Shown: positions 43,084 to 54,526, counted from the stretch's first letter. The stretch: 64,000 nt of DNA from Nocardioides campestrisoli (GCF_013624435.2 NZ_CP061768.1:2880001-2944000), one strand, 5' to 3'. The notes: a model not told the origin generated them from the letters alone. Made by a program: numbers and translations.

Positions 43084-44544
43084 TCAGTCCAGGTCCATGC
43101 GGGCGTAGGGGTCGACGCCCGGGATCAGCTCCTCACCCTCGAACATCAGGGTGTCGGGGGTGTGGATCGGACGCGGGTCGACCCGGCCCCAGATGCCGTC
43201 GCCGGCCATGCTGCGCCGACTCGCGCTCTTGGGGAAGTTGTCGAACCAGTAGTCGATGTGCTCGGCGTACTGCTTGGTGAGCTTCTTGTCCCAGTAGATG
43301 CCGGTGTTCTCGTCCGAGGCAGCGCCCATGCCCGACCAGTTGGCCGAGCCGTTGAGGACGACGTGGTTGCGCTTGTCCTTCTTCACGTGGCCGACCACCG
43401 ACATCGCCTTGAGGTGGAAGTACTTGTCGAACTCGCCGTCGCCGTTCTTGTCGACCACCAGGTGGCGCAGCGGGATCGGGCCGCGGCCGCCCTTGGCGCG
43501 CAGCGCCTTGCCGACGTCGACGCCCATCACGGTGTAGCCGATCCGGATGTCGCAGCCCTTCTCCCACAGCGAGCGCAGCTTGTTGGCGATCCGCAGGCCG
43601 CGCGCGTTGCGGATCACGTCAGGTGCGATGCGGATCTGGGTGCGTCCCGATGCCGTGTTCTTGGCGCCCCGGCACTTGACCATCCGAAGCACCCGGAGCA
43701 CCGGGTCCTTGGCCCCCTCGCCGATGAGCGGGGAGAAGATGATGTGGCTGTTCTTCCCCTTCCACTCCCGGTAGGGGTTGGCCACCGGGACGTCGTTGGC
43801 CATCTCGTCGAAGATGCGACGGGCGAACTGGTAGGGCTTCTTCCGGTTGACCGAGGTGTAGATGTCGTTCCACTGGTTGACCGCCGCCGCAGTGGTCAGG
43901 TTGGCCGACCCCTGGACGAAGACGTGCTTGGCCCGGCCGACCTTGCTGAAGAGGAAGAACTTGCTGTGCGCCTGACCGCTGGTGCCGCGGCAGGAGGCGA
44001 CGCAGGTCTTGCCCCAGCTCTGCTTGGAGGCCGGCTTCTTGAGGTTCGTCGCGGCCATCCCCGCCAGGAGCTCGCGCCAGACCTCGTTGTCGATCGCCTC
44101 GGCGTTCTCCTCGGCCATCAGGATCCTCAGCACCGCCCCGCGACGCTGCGCCTTGAGCAGGGCGGCGACGACGGGCCGGGACATCAGGTTCCAGCTCATG
44201 ATCCGGATCTGGGTGCCGCTGCGCGATGCCTCGATCAGGTTGATCACCTTGCGGTTGATCCGCTGCTTGTCCGGTCCCTTGCCCAGCGCGCTGTTGAAGG
44301 TCACGCCGCTACTGGGCTTGAAGGTGCGACGCCAGTTCTTCTTGTCGCGCTTCTTCAGCTTCTTGCTGGCCAGGGCCACGGGGAAGCCGGACAGGACCTG
44401 CGCGTTCCCCACTCCCACCGCCGAGGCCGGGAGGGTCGAGGACTGCGCCACGCCCTGCGCGGGGGTGGCCGCGCCCGGGGTGGCGAAGGAGAGGCTCAGG
44501 GCCACGGCCAGGATGAGGGCCGCGGTCAGCCGCCGGTGGTGCAT
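43084..44544 (-). CDS. secreted phospholipase D-like protein
   Basis: The 486-residue protein has a cleavable signal peptide (core LTAALILAVALSLSFATPG, cleaved near residue 26) and two HKD active sites: AHSKFFLFS with GSANLT about 20 residues on, and FHLKAMSVVG with NGSANWS. Both sites look complete, so an active exported phosphodiesterase, for phospholipid or teichoic-acid-like polymer, is expected. Ribosome site GAGAGG. It starts the operon that continues into the LicD-methyltransferase gene. Its first half is similar to the C-terminal part of the EEP fusion protein at 34 kb. Confidence 0.9.
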   Translation of the reverse strand: MHHRRLTAALILAVALSLSFATPGAATPAQGVAQSSTLPASAVGVGNAQVLSGFPVALASKKLKKRDKKNWRRTFKPSSGVTFNSALGKGPDKQRINRKVINLIEASRSGTQIRIMSWNLMSRPVVAALLKAQRRGAVLRILMAEENAEAIDNEVWRELLAGMAATNLKKPASKQSWGKTCVASCRGTSGQAHSKFFLFSKVGRAKHVFVQGSANLTTAAAVNQWNDIYTSVNRKKPYQFARRIFDEMANDVPVANPYREWKGKNSHIIFSPLIGEGAKDPVLRVLRMVKCRGAKNTASGRTQIRIAPDVIRNARGLRIANKLRSLWEKGCDIRIGYTVMGVDVGKALRAKGGRGPIPLRHLVVDKNGDGEFDKYFHLKAMSVVGHVKKDKRNHVVLNGSANWSGMGAASDENTGIYWDKKLTKQYAEHIDYWFDNFPKSASRRSMAGDGIWGRVDPRPIHTPDTLMFEGEELIPGVDPYARMDLD

Positions 44545-44593
44545 GAGGTTCCTCTCGGAGGTTCAGGTGTCGCGCGCGGGGTGCCCGAGGGGC

Positions 44594-45022
44594 TCAGCCG
44601 CGACAGCGAGCGACCGAATCACGGTACCGGTCGTCGTCGGCCAGGGTCGATTCGGTGACCTTGGCCTTGCCGCCCCGGACGCCGTAGAAGCGGTCGTCGT
44701 AGCGGACCAGGACCTGGCCCGAGGAGCAGGAGAGCGTGTCGGCCGGGACGAACCCGTCCTCGCCCTGGCAGCCGTCGTAGCCCCCGGGGATCCGCTTCCC
44801 CGCGACCCAGACCTCGTCGCAGGCGGGCGCGTCCGGGTCGGCGACGACCGACTCGCTGGGCGTGGGACTGACGGACACGCTGGGCGACCCCTCGGCGGCG
44901 TTGCCGCCGTCTCCGTCGCCCGCGTCGTCCCCGCAGGCCGCGAGGCCCAGCAGGAGCGTGGTCAGGACCACCGCTCCTGTCTGTCGCAGGAGGACAGGTC
45001 TCCTCGATCGGCCGGCTCGCAT
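44594..45022 (-). CDS. putative lipoprotein
   Basis: The 142-residue product has a signal peptide with lipobox LAAC (Cys near residue 29), a Ser/Thr/Pro-rich linker and a small Cys-containing domain (CDEVWVAGKRIPGGYDGCQ, and later CSSGQVLV and VARC) in which four cysteines could form two disulfides. No family is recognised. It would sit on the outer face of the membrane. TAGGGT ends seven bases before the ATG. Divergent from the MgtE-like gene. Confidence 0.75.
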   Translation of the reverse strand: MRAGRSRRPVLLRQTGAVVLTTLLLGLAACGDDAGDGDGGNAAEGSPSVSVSPTPSESVVADPDAPACDEVWVAGKRIPGGYDGCQGEDGFVPADTLSCSSGQVLVRYDDRFYGVRGGKAKVTESTLADDDRYRDSVARCRG

Positions 45023-45097
45023 GACCAGAACCCTAACGTGTGCGCCACGACCAGCCGGTTCACGTCTACGACGGCGGGTCGCCGGTACCGTGACCGC

Positions 45098-46342
45098 GTG
45101 AGCACCGTCCCCACCCGCGTCTACGTGGCCCGCCTCGTCGGGCTGCCGATCTTCGACCCCCAGGGCGACCAGGTCGGCAAGGTGCGCGACGTCGTCGCGG
45201 CCGTCAGGGGCGAGGCCGGCCCGCCGCGCGTCCTGGGACTGGTCGCGGAGGTCTTCGGCCGCCGGCGCATCTTCGTGCCGATGACCCGGGTGACCCACGT
45301 GGACGCCGGCCGGGTGTACACGACCGGGCTGCTCAACATGCGCCGCTTCGAGCAGCGCCCCACCGAGACCCTGGTGATGGCCGAGATGCTCGACAAGACG
45401 GTGCGGATCGTGCCCACCGGTGTCGAGGGCGTCGTCTACGACGTGGCGATGGAGCAGGCACGCAACCGCGACTGGGTGATCAGCCGGGTGGCGGTCCGCG
45501 AGCCGTCGCGCAGCTTCCGCCGCCGCGGACAGACCTACATCGTGGACCTGCGCGACGTCGAGGGCCTGACCAGGCGCCAGGACACCCAGCCCGCCACCCA
45601 GCTGATCGCCGCGATCAGCGAGATGCGCCCCGCGGACGCCGCCCACGCCATCCACGACCTGCCCGAGGAGCGGCGCAGCGCCGTGGTCGCGGCGATGGAC
45701 GACGAGCGGCTGGCCGACGTGCTGGAGGAGATGCCCGACGAGGACCAGGTGCGGATCATGGAGCGCCTGAGCTCCGAGCGCGCGGCCGACGTGCTGGAGG
45801 AGATGTCGGCCGACGACGCCGCCGACCTGCTCGCCGACCTCCCCCCGGAGACGGCGGCCAACCTGCTGGCCCTGATGGAGCCCGGCGAGGCCGACGACGT
45901 CCGGCGCCTGCTCTCCTACGCCGAGCAGACCGCCGGCGGCATGATGACCCCCGAGCCGGTGATCCTCTCCCCCAACGCCACGGTGGCCGACGCCCTGGCC
46001 CAGGTGCGCAACCCCGACCTGACGCCGGCGCTGGCCGCGCTGGTCTACGTCTGCCGGCCGCCGCTGGAGACGCCGACCGGCCGGCTGCTCGGCGCCGCGC
46101 ACATCCAGCGACTGCTGCGCGAGCCCCCCTCGACGCTGGTGGCCGCCGCCCTGGACGAGTCCATGGACCCGCTGGCCCCCGGCACCCGGCTCGAGGACGT
46201 GGCCGCGCACCTGGCCACCTACAACCTGGTCGCCGCCCCGGTGGTCGACGAGGAGGGCCGCCTGCTGGGCTCGGTCACCGTCGACGACCTGCTCGACCAC
46301 ATGCTCCCGGAGAACTGGCGCGACCGGACGGTGCGGCGATGA
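45098..46342 (+). CDS. MgtE N-terminal/CBS protein with PRC-barrels
   Basis: The 414-residue soluble protein has two PRC-barrel-like segments (about 5-75 and 90-165), an MgtE_N helical domain (about 170-275; MDDERLADVLEEMPDED and the similar ERAADVLEEMSADDAADLL repeats) and paired CBS domains (about 285-405). The membrane channel of MgtE is absent, so this is a cytoplasmic magnesium-sensing-type relative, not a transporter by itself. The DUF1003 membrane protein follows with an ATGA overlap and may be its partner. GTG start. Confidence 0.88.
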   Translation: MSTVPTRVYVARLVGLPIFDPQGDQVGKVRDVVAAVRGEAGPPRVLGLVAEVFGRRRIFVPMTRVTHVDAGRVYTTGLLNMRRFEQRPTETLVMAEMLDKTVRIVPTGVEGVVYDVAMEQARNRDWVISRVAVREPSRSFRRRGQTYIVDLRDVEGLTRRQDTQPATQLIAAISEMRPADAAHAIHDLPEERRSAVVAAMDDERLADVLEEMPDEDQVRIMERLSSERAADVLEEMSADDAADLLADLPPETAANLLALMEPGEADDVRRLLSYAEQTAGGMMTPEPVILSPNATVADALAQVRNPDLTPALAALVYVCRPPLETPTGRLLGAAHIQRLLREPPSTLVAAALDESMDPLAPGTRLEDVAAHLATYNLVAAPVVDEEGRLLGSVTVDDLLDHMLPENWRDRTVRR

Positions 46343-46932
46343 GCGACCCCCGCACCCCCTCCTCGCGCCTCGACACCCCGGTGGAGACGCGGCGCAGCCT
46401 GCGCCCGCGCCGCACCTACGACTCCGACGCCTTCGGGGTCTTCGCCGAGCAGTTCGCCCGGTTCATGGGCACCGCGCGGTTCCTGATCTACATGACCGCG
46501 TTCGTGATCATCTGGATCGGCTGGAACTGGCTGGCTCCTCCCCAGATGCGCTGGGACGACTACCCCTTCATCTTCCTCACGCTGATGCTCAGCCTGCAGG
46601 CGTCGTACGCCGCTCCCCTGATCCTGCTCGCGCAGAACCGCCAGGAGACCCGGGACAAGGTGCTCGCCGAGCAGGACCGGCGGGTCAACGCGCAGTCGCA
46701 GGCGGACATGGAGTTCCTGGCCCGTGAGATCGCGTGGCTGCGGATGTCGGTGGGCGAGGTCGCCACCCGCGACTTCATGCGCTCCGAGCTCCGCCAGCTC
46801 GTGAGCGAGCTGGAGGAGCGCACCCGCCCCTCGGAGGACCCCCCGGCCGGGGCGACGGAGGAGGCCGCCGAGGACGAGCGCGGGGGCGGTGCGTCACACC
46901 CTGGTGGGCGGACGCCGGGTCGCGACCGGTGA
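46339..46932 (+). CDS. DUF1003 membrane protein
   Basis: The 197-residue protein has two membrane helices (about 45-65 and 76-100), with the family sequence GTARFLIYMTAFVIIWIGWN and PFIFLTLMLSLQASYAAPLILLAQNRQ. An acidic, Pro-rich tail follows. DUF1003 proteins lack a proven role. The ATG overlaps the stop of the MgtE-like gene (ATGA), so the two are co-translated, an order also found in other Actinobacteria (Rv1231c-Rv1232c region as I recall). Confidence 0.9.
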   Translation: MSDPRTPSSRLDTPVETRRSLRPRRTYDSDAFGVFAEQFARFMGTARFLIYMTAFVIIWIGWNWLAPPQMRWDDYPFIFLTLMLSLQASYAAPLILLAQNRQETRDKVLAEQDRRVNAQSQADMEFLAREIAWLRMSVGEVATRDFMRSELRQLVSELEERTRPSEDPPAGATEEAAEDERGGGASHPGGRTPGRDR

Positions 46933-46937
46933 CGAAC

Positions 46938-46943
46938 TAGTCT
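46938..46943 (+). promoter_or_regulatory. -10 element of mrp
   Basis: TAGTCT ends eight bases before the mrp ATG and only just after the DUF1003 stop. This puts transcription start at about the start codon, so mrp is probably expressed from a leaderless transcript separate from the upstream operon. No clear -35 is visible. Confidence 0.5.
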
Positions 46944-46951
46944 TGACCGAC

Positions 46952-48115
46952 ATGAGCACCCCCACCATCGAGCAGGTCACCGCCGCCCTGGCCGGAGTCC
47001 AGGATCCCGAGATCAAGCGGCCCATCACCGAGCTCGGCATGGTCGAGCGCGTGGACGTCGGAGCCGACGGCGCCGTCTCGGTGACGGTGCTCCTCACCGT
47101 GGCCGGCTGCCCGCTCAAGGACACGATCAACCGCGACGTCACCGCGGCCGTCACCGCGGTGCCGGGCGTCACCGGCGTCGACCTCACCCTGGGCGTGATG
47201 AGCCCCGAGCAGCGCGGCGAGCTCGGCGAGACCCTGCGCGGCGGCCAGGCGCAGCGGGAGATCCCGTTCGCGCAGCCGGGGTCGCTGACCAAGGTCTACG
47301 CGATCGCCAGCGGCAAGGGCGGTGTCGGCAAGTCGTCCGTCACGGTCAACCTGGCCCTCTCGCTGGCCAAGCAGGGCCTCAAGGTGGGCGTGGTCGACGC
47401 CGACATCTACGGCCACTCGGTGCCCGCCATGCTGGGCGTGGCCGACTCCCGTCCCACCCAGGTGGACGACCTGATCATGCCGGTCCCGACCGCGTCGGGC
47501 GTCTCGGTCATCTCGATCGGGATGCTCAAGCCCCGGCGCGACCAGGTCGTGGCCTGGCGCGGCCCGATGCTGGACCGGGCTCTGGTCCAGATGCTCTCCG
47601 ACGTCTACTGGGGCGACCTCGACGTGCTCCTCCTCGACCTGCCGCCGGGCACCGGCGACGTGGCGATCTCGCTGGGCCAGCACCTGCCCAACGCCGAGGT
47701 CGTCGTGGTCACCACCCCGCAGGAGGCGGCGGCCGAGGTCGCCGAGCGCGCGGGGACCATGGCCTCGATGATGCACCAGCGGGTCATCGGCGTCGTGGAG
47801 AACATGTCCTACCTGCCCTGCCCGCACTGCACCGAGGAGGGCAAGGACCACCGGCTGGAGGTCTTCGGCACCGGCGGTGGCGAGCGGGTCGCTCGCACGC
47901 TCTCGGAGCGCTTCGGGTACGACGTCCCCGTCCTGGGCTCGATTCCGCTGGACCTGTCGCTGCGCGAGGGAGGCGACGTCGGCAAGCCGATCGTCGAGTC
48001 CGACCCCGCCGCGCCGGCCGCCCGGGTGCTCGCCCAGGTGGCGGAGAAGCTGAGCGGACGCGGCCGCGGACTGGCCGGTATGCAGCTGGGGCTCACGCCT
48101 ACCAGTAAGTTCTGA
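46952..48115 (+). CDS. mrp: Mrp/NBP35 iron-sulfur carrier ATPase
   Basis: The 387-residue product has an N-terminal MIP18/DUF59 domain (1-90, TVAGCPLKD) and a ParA-like ATPase with GKGGVGKSS (121-129) and LDLPPGTGD. A CPHC pair near residue 290 is the cluster-binding site at the dimer interface. It assembles and hands over iron-sulfur clusters. Placed before tatB as in other Actinobacteria (Rv1229c and Rv1224 lie close together in M. tuberculosis). Confidence 0.95.
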   Translation: MSTPTIEQVTAALAGVQDPEIKRPITELGMVERVDVGADGAVSVTVLLTVAGCPLKDTINRDVTAAVTAVPGVTGVDLTLGVMSPEQRGELGETLRGGQAQREIPFAQPGSLTKVYAIASGKGGVGKSSVTVNLALSLAKQGLKVGVVDADIYGHSVPAMLGVADSRPTQVDDLIMPVPTASGVSVISIGMLKPRRDQVVAWRGPMLDRALVQMLSDVYWGDLDVLLLDLPPGTGDVAISLGQHLPNAEVVVVTTPQEAAAEVAERAGTMASMMHQRVIGVVENMSYLPCPHCTEEGKDHRLEVFGTGGGERVARTLSERFGYDVPVLGSIPLDLSLREGGDVGKPIVESDPAAPAARVLAQVAEKLSGRGRGLAGMQLGLTPTSKF

Positions 48116-48118
48116 CCC

Positions 48119-48436
48119 ATGTTCGGAGTCGGCCTGCCTGAGATGGCGGTGATCGCGTTCGTCGCGGTCCTCGTCCTCGGGCCGGAGCGACTCCCGGAGC
48201 TGGCCCGGCAGGCGGGCGTGATGCTGCGCAAGGGCCGGTCGATGGCCAACGCCGCGCGCGACGAGCTGCGTACCGAGCTGGGGCCCGAGTTCGCCGACCT
48301 CGAGCTGAGCGACCTCGACCCCCGAACGATCGTGCGCAAGCACATCGCCGAGGCCATGCAGGACGACGAGCGACCGCCGCCGCCGGCCACGCTCGCGGCC
48401 GGCGAGCGCCCGCCGTACGACGACGAGGCCACCTGA
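48119..48436 (+). CDS. tatB: Sec-independent translocase subunit TatB
   Basis: The 105-residue protein begins MFGVGLPEMAVIAFVAVLVLGPERLPELAR: a membrane helix (about 8-21) followed by the GPERLPE hinge and an amphipathic helix, then an acidic Pro-rich tail. TatB with TatC recognises twin-arginine signal peptides and helps move folded proteins across the membrane. Only three bases separate it from mrp, so the two share an mRNA. tatA and tatC are not in this window. Confidence 0.94.
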   Translation: MFGVGLPEMAVIAFVAVLVLGPERLPELARQAGVMLRKGRSMANAARDELRTELGPEFADLELSDLDPRTIVRKHIAEAMQDDERPPPPATLAAGERPPYDDEAT

Positions 48437-48451
48437 GCGCCCGGCGACCCG

Positions 48452-48520
48452 CTGAGCCGCCTGACCTCCTGAGCCGCTTGGCCCGCTGAGCCGCGCCTGC
48501 CCGCAGGTCGGGCGGCTCAG
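48452..48520. repeat. 17-bp tandem repeats forming a convergent terminator
   Basis: Three imperfect 17-bp units start at 48452, 48469 and 48486, each opening with CTGAGCCGC. An inverted copy, GCGGCTCAG (48512-48520), pairs best with the third unit (48486-48494; 9 bp, with an inner 4-bp stem 48496-48499 with 48504-48507), and could pair with the other two. The stop codon of the minus-strand gene (48517-48519) lies in the inverted copy. Confidence 0.75.
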
Positions 48521-49062
48521 CCGGGCGCCCGCACCACCGCCACGTGCGCGGTGGGCACCAGCCGGGTCGCCTCCGGGCCCGTCCCGGCCGGGGCGACCAG
48601 CTCCACGAAGTCACGTCCCACGCGCCCGACCCGGCCCTCGTGACGCGTGCCGTCGAGCAGCTGGAGGACCACGCCCTCCTGCTCCTCGGCCAGACGGCGC
48701 AGCACCGAGCCCAGGCCCAGGGTGTCGACCGGGGACCAGGCGAGCTCGGGCAGGGCCCGCGGTGAGGCGCCCAGGACCCCCGTGACGGCCTCGGTGCGCA
48801 CCCACGCGACTCCGAAGGCCCCGTCCAGCTGGAACCAGCCCGGCCCGACCCGCTCCAGCCGGCCCTGCAGTCGCCCGGCGGCCAGCACGTCGACCTCGAG
48901 GTCGCGGCCACGCGAGGCCATCAACCGCGCGTCGAGCGAGACGCCGCCGTACTCGGCGCGGGTCCGGTCGGCGACCTCGGCCGCGCGCTCGAGGTGCTGG
49001 AGCGCCTCGGCCTGGGCCTCCAGGTCCTCGAACATCTCGAAGAGCTCCTCGTCACCGGGCAT
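48517..49062 (-). CDS. hypothetical protein downstream of a CACAAT promoter
   Basis: The 181-residue acidic protein has a helical N-terminus (EELFEMFEDLEAQAEALQHLERAAE) and a beta-rich C-terminal half with repeated short strands (GRLERVGPGWFQLDG, GRVGRVGRDFVELVA) that suggest a small barrel, possibly Sm/LSm-like. I cannot assign a family or function. The start was fixed by CACAAT six bases upstream, as at mtrA and the plsC-like gene, which implies a leaderless mRNA. Divergent from the LysM gene. Confidence 0.75.
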   Translation of the reverse strand: MPGDEELFEMFEDLEAQAEALQHLERAAEVADRTRAEYGGVSLDARLMASRGRDLEVDVLAAGRLQGRLERVGPGWFQLDGAFGVAWVRTEAVTGVLGASPRALPELAWSPVDTLGLGSVLRRLAEEQEGVVLQLLDGTRHEGRVGRVGRDFVELVAPAGTGPEATRLVPTAHVAVVRAPG

Positions 49063-49145
49063 GGCCCGATTGTGCTCGATCTCCCGCGCCGATCTCCCGC
49101 ACTCCGCCCTGTGGACATCCTCTGCCAACGAAGGTCAGTCGTCGC

Positions 49146-49170
49146 TAAGTTAAGCAAACGGACGCAAACG
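49146..49170 (+). promoter_or_regulatory. LysM gene promoter with direct repeats
   Basis: TAAGTT (49146-49151) is a plausible -10 for the LysM gene. GCAAACG occurs twice with a 10-bp period (49154-49160 and 49164-49170) right at the expected transcription start, an arrangement that suits a regulator bound to one face of the DNA. Confidence 0.45.
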
Positions 49171-49181
49171 AAAGGTTCGTC

Positions 49182-49823
49182 ATGACACGGGGATCCACGA
49201 CGAAGGGCCGCTGCCTCGGCGTGTGGGCTGTCCTCACCGCGCTCTGCCTGCTGCTCCTGGGCACCTGTCTGGGCACCGCGCTGGACGCCGGCGCCCGGGT
49301 CGCCGACGCGGCCGGTGGACCCGGCGCCTTCGAGGACGTGCTGGTGTTGGGCGGTGGCGCGCTCGGAGCGCTCTGCCTGGCCCGCCTGTGGCTGGTGGCG
49401 ACCTGGACCGTGCTGGCGGCGGCGCGCGGCCGGGTGAGCGGCGCGAGCGGGCGCAGCCCCGTCCGCCGCCTGGTGCTTGTGCTCTGCGGCGTCGCCCTCA
49501 CCGGCACCCTGGCCGCTCCCGGTCACGCCGCCCCGGACACGAACGCCGGCCGGCTGGCCGGTCTGCCCTATCCCGACCGGGCCACCACGGCGCCGGCCAC
49601 CCCCGGCACCCCGCACGCGCCGGTCCACCCGGTCGCCCCCGGCGACACGTTGTGGAGCATCGCCGCCGCCACCCTCCGGCCCGACGCCCCGGACGCGGCG
49701 ATCGACGCGCGCTGGCGGCAGATCCACGGGCTCAACCTCGCGCTCGTCGGGGACGACCCGCACCTGATCCACCCCGGGCAGGAGCTGCTCCTGCCCTCAC
49801 CGGACGAAGGAGACCGCTCATGA
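49182..49823 (+). CDS. LysM-domain membrane protein
   Basis: The 213-residue protein has two or three membrane helices (about 13-34, 52-78 and 95-113), a Pro/Thr-rich linker and a C-terminal LysM domain (about 150-205; VAPGDTLWSIAAATL, IHGLNLALVG, HPGQELLLP), which binds peptidoglycan chitin-like strands. It would tie the membrane to the cell wall. GAAAGG precedes the ATG. Its stop overlaps the Rv3235-family start (ATGA). Such LysM genes sit at this place, before secA, in many Actinobacteria. Confidence 0.88.
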   Translation: MTRGSTTKGRCLGVWAVLTALCLLLLGTCLGTALDAGARVADAAGGPGAFEDVLVLGGGALGALCLARLWLVATWTVLAAARGRVSGASGRSPVRRLVLVLCGVALTGTLAAPGHAAPDTNAGRLAGLPYPDRATTAPATPGTPHAPVHPVAPGDTLWSIAAATLRPDAPDAAIDARWRQIHGLNLALVGDDPHLIHPGQELLLPSPDEGDRS

Positions 49824-50347
49824 GCACTCGCCCTGCCGCCCCGTCGGGGGCCACCGTCACCCGGCTGCACGCCCGGGCCCCGCTGGCCGCGGTCCAAGGG
49901 ACGCTGGCGCTCGACCTGGCACCGCTGCTGGACCCGCCCGTCCCGGGCGCCAGACCGGGGTTGCCGGGGTCCGACCTGGTCGACGTCGCCCCCCGCCAGC
50001 GCGAGGCGCTCCGGGAGTGGACCAACGGCTACCTGCAGGCGGTCGTGGAGATCGTCGCGGGCGACCGTCCCGCCTCCCAGCTCCAGCACTGGACCCGCCG
50101 CGACGTCCACCAGGACCTGACCCGGCGCGCCGAGCTGGTCGCACGGGCCGGAGGCCACGTCGCCGGGCAGGGTCGCCGGCCGGGACTGGCGAGGTCGCAG
50201 GTCGTCGCGGTCCGCCTCAGCTTCCTGAGCGCCAGGACCGTGGAGGTCGCGGCACACGTGCGCCACGGCGCGCGCTCGCGCGCCGTGGCCGCCCGGTTCG
50301 AGACGTTCCGTGGCCGCTGGGTGTGCACGGCCCTGGAGTTCTGCTGA
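49820..50347 (+). CDS. Rv3235 family protein
   Basis: The 175-residue protein has a low-complexity N-terminus and a conserved C-terminal half with QREALREWTNGYLQAVVEIVAGDRPASQL, VVAVRLSFLSARTVEVAAHVR and ending RFETFRGRWVCTALEFC, the marks of the Rv3235 family. Function unknown; often coupled to LysM and secA genes. Start codon overlaps the LysM stop. It is convergent with secA, 12 bases away, and shares a hairpin with it. Confidence 0.85.
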   Translation: MSTRPAAPSGATVTRLHARAPLAAVQGTLALDLAPLLDPPVPGARPGLPGSDLVDVAPRQREALREWTNGYLQAVVEIVAGDRPASQLQHWTRRDVHQDLTRRAELVARAGGHVAGQGRRPGLARSQVVAVRLSFLSARTVEVAAHVRHGARSRAVAARFETFRGRWVCTALEFC

Positions 50348-50359
50348 GGCTGCGCCGCC

Positions 50360-50363
<4 letters not shown>
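50344..50363. terminator. short hairpin containing both stop codons
   Basis: CTGAGGC (50344-50350) pairs with GCCTCAG (50357-50363) around a six-base loop. The TGA of the Rv3235-family gene and the TGA of secA on the other strand are both in the arms, so one 20-base palindrome marks the end of both genes. Confidence 0.6.
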
Positions 50364-53191
<2,828 letters not shown>

Positions 53192-53276
53192 GTACACGGA
53201 CTCCTGAGTTGAGGGACACACGTGGTGTGGGGTGGCGGCACGGCCACCGTCCGCCATCGTAACGGGCGAGTGCTCA

Positions 53277-53297
53277 TCCGGCGCGCGCGTCGCCGGA
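53277..53297 (-). terminator. terminator after the YcaQ-like gene
   Basis: TCCGGCG (53277-53283) and CGCCGGA (53291-53297) pair with a seven-base loop, 23 bases after the stop of the minus-strand YcaQ-like gene and upstream of the secA promoter. Confidence 0.5.
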
Positions 53298-53320
53298 CTG
53301 TGGCGTCCCGCGGGCCGTGA

Positions 53321-54526
53321 CTAGCAGGGCAGCACGGGGCGCAGGTCCCCCCGGCCCCCCAGGACCACCTCGTCCAGGCCCAGCCACTCCCCCAGCCTTG
53401 CCAGCTCGGCGCCCAGGGCCTCGGCCGTCTCCGGGGGCGCGTCCGGCTCCCGGTGCGCGGACTGCACCAGCAACCTCCCCGTCGCCCGGTCGGCCTTGAG
53501 GTCGACGCGGCCCACCAGCCGCTCGCCCAGCAGGAAAGGCAGGACGTAGTAGCCGTGCACACGTCGGTGCGCCGGGGTGTAGATCTCCAGCCGGTAGCGG
53601 AACCCGAAGAGGGCCTCGGTGCGGGCGCGCTGCCACACGAGCGGGTCGAACGGGCTCAGCAGCGTCCCGGCCTCCACCCGGCGCGGCACCGGGGTCCCGG
53701 CGGCGAGCCAGGCGGGCCGGGACCAGCCCTGCACCCGCACCGGCTCCAGCTCGCCGGCGTCGGCCAGGGTCGCCACCGCCGCCCGGGTCCGGGCCACGGG
53801 CATCCGGTAGTAGTCGGCCAGGCAGGCGAGCGTCGCCACGCCGTGCGAGCGGGAAGCCCGGCGGACCAGCTCGAGCTCGGCCTCCGCGCGGGTCGGGGTG
53901 GGCGCAGCCAGCACCGCGGCGGGGAGCACGCGCTCGGGCAGGTCGAAGACGATCTCGAAGGACGGCGTACGCCCGGCCACCGCGACGTCGCCGACCAGGA
54001 AGAGGTAGTCGAGGACCTTGCGCGCCTCTGACCAGTTCCAGCCCCAGTGCTCGCGGGACCGGGTGCCCCCGACCTCGGCCTCGAGCTCGCGGGCCGTCAC
54101 CGGGCCCCGCTCGGCGACCGCGGCCAGCACCCGGGGCTCCAGGGTCGGGTCGGCGGTGAACCCCCACTTGCCGCGCCGTTCGCGGTAGTCGTCCATCCGG
54201 TGCCGCATGTGCGGCCACAGCTCGACCGGCATCAGCGCCTGCACGTGCGCCCAGTACTCGACCAGGCGGCGGGGCCGGGCGGCCGAGGCGCGGCGGAGCA
54301 GGTCGACGTCGTAGGCCCCCATCCGCGAGTACAGCGGCATGTAGTGGGCGCGCTGGAGCACGTTGACCGAGTCGACCTGGAGCACCCCGGTCCGCCGTAC
54401 GGTGCGCTGCAGCGTGCGCATCGTCGGCTCGGCGTGCCGCCGGTCGGCGAACCCCTGCGCCGCGAGCGCCACCCGGCGCGCCTCCGCGGCGGACAGGGTG
54501 CGCACCCCGGGCGCTCGAGCGGTCAC
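53321..54526 (-). CDS. YcaQ/AlkX-like DNA glycosylase (winged-helix HTH_42)
   Basis: The 401-residue protein has the HTH_42/YcaQ order: [23 protein letters not shown] near the N-terminus, where Gln50 and Asp52 match the QxD active-site pair of the AlkX branch; [22 protein letters not shown]; winged-helix repeats and [37 protein letters not shown] in the C-terminal half. Relatives remove bulky or crosslinked bases from DNA. The GTG start overlaps the response-regulator stop (GTGA). Confidence 0.88.
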   Translation of the reverse strand: MTARAPGVRTLSAAEARRVALAAQGFADRRHAEPTMRTLQRTVRRTGVLQVDSVNVLQRAHYMPLYSRMGAYDVDLLRRASAARPRRLVEYWAHVQALMPVELWPHMRHRMDDYRERRGKWGFTADPTLEPRVLAAVAERGPVTARELEAEVGGTRSREHWGWNWSEARKVLDYLFLVGDVAVAGRTPSFEIVFDLPERVLPAAVLAAPTPTRAEAELELVRRASRSHGVATLACLADYYRMPVARTRAAVATLADAGELEPVRVQGWSRPAWLAAGTPVPRRVEAGTLLSPFDPLVWQRARTEALFGFRYRLEIYTPAHRRVHGYYVLPFLLGERLVGRVDLKADRATGRLLVQSAHREPDAPPETAEALGAELARLGEWLGLDEVVLGGRGDLRPVLPC

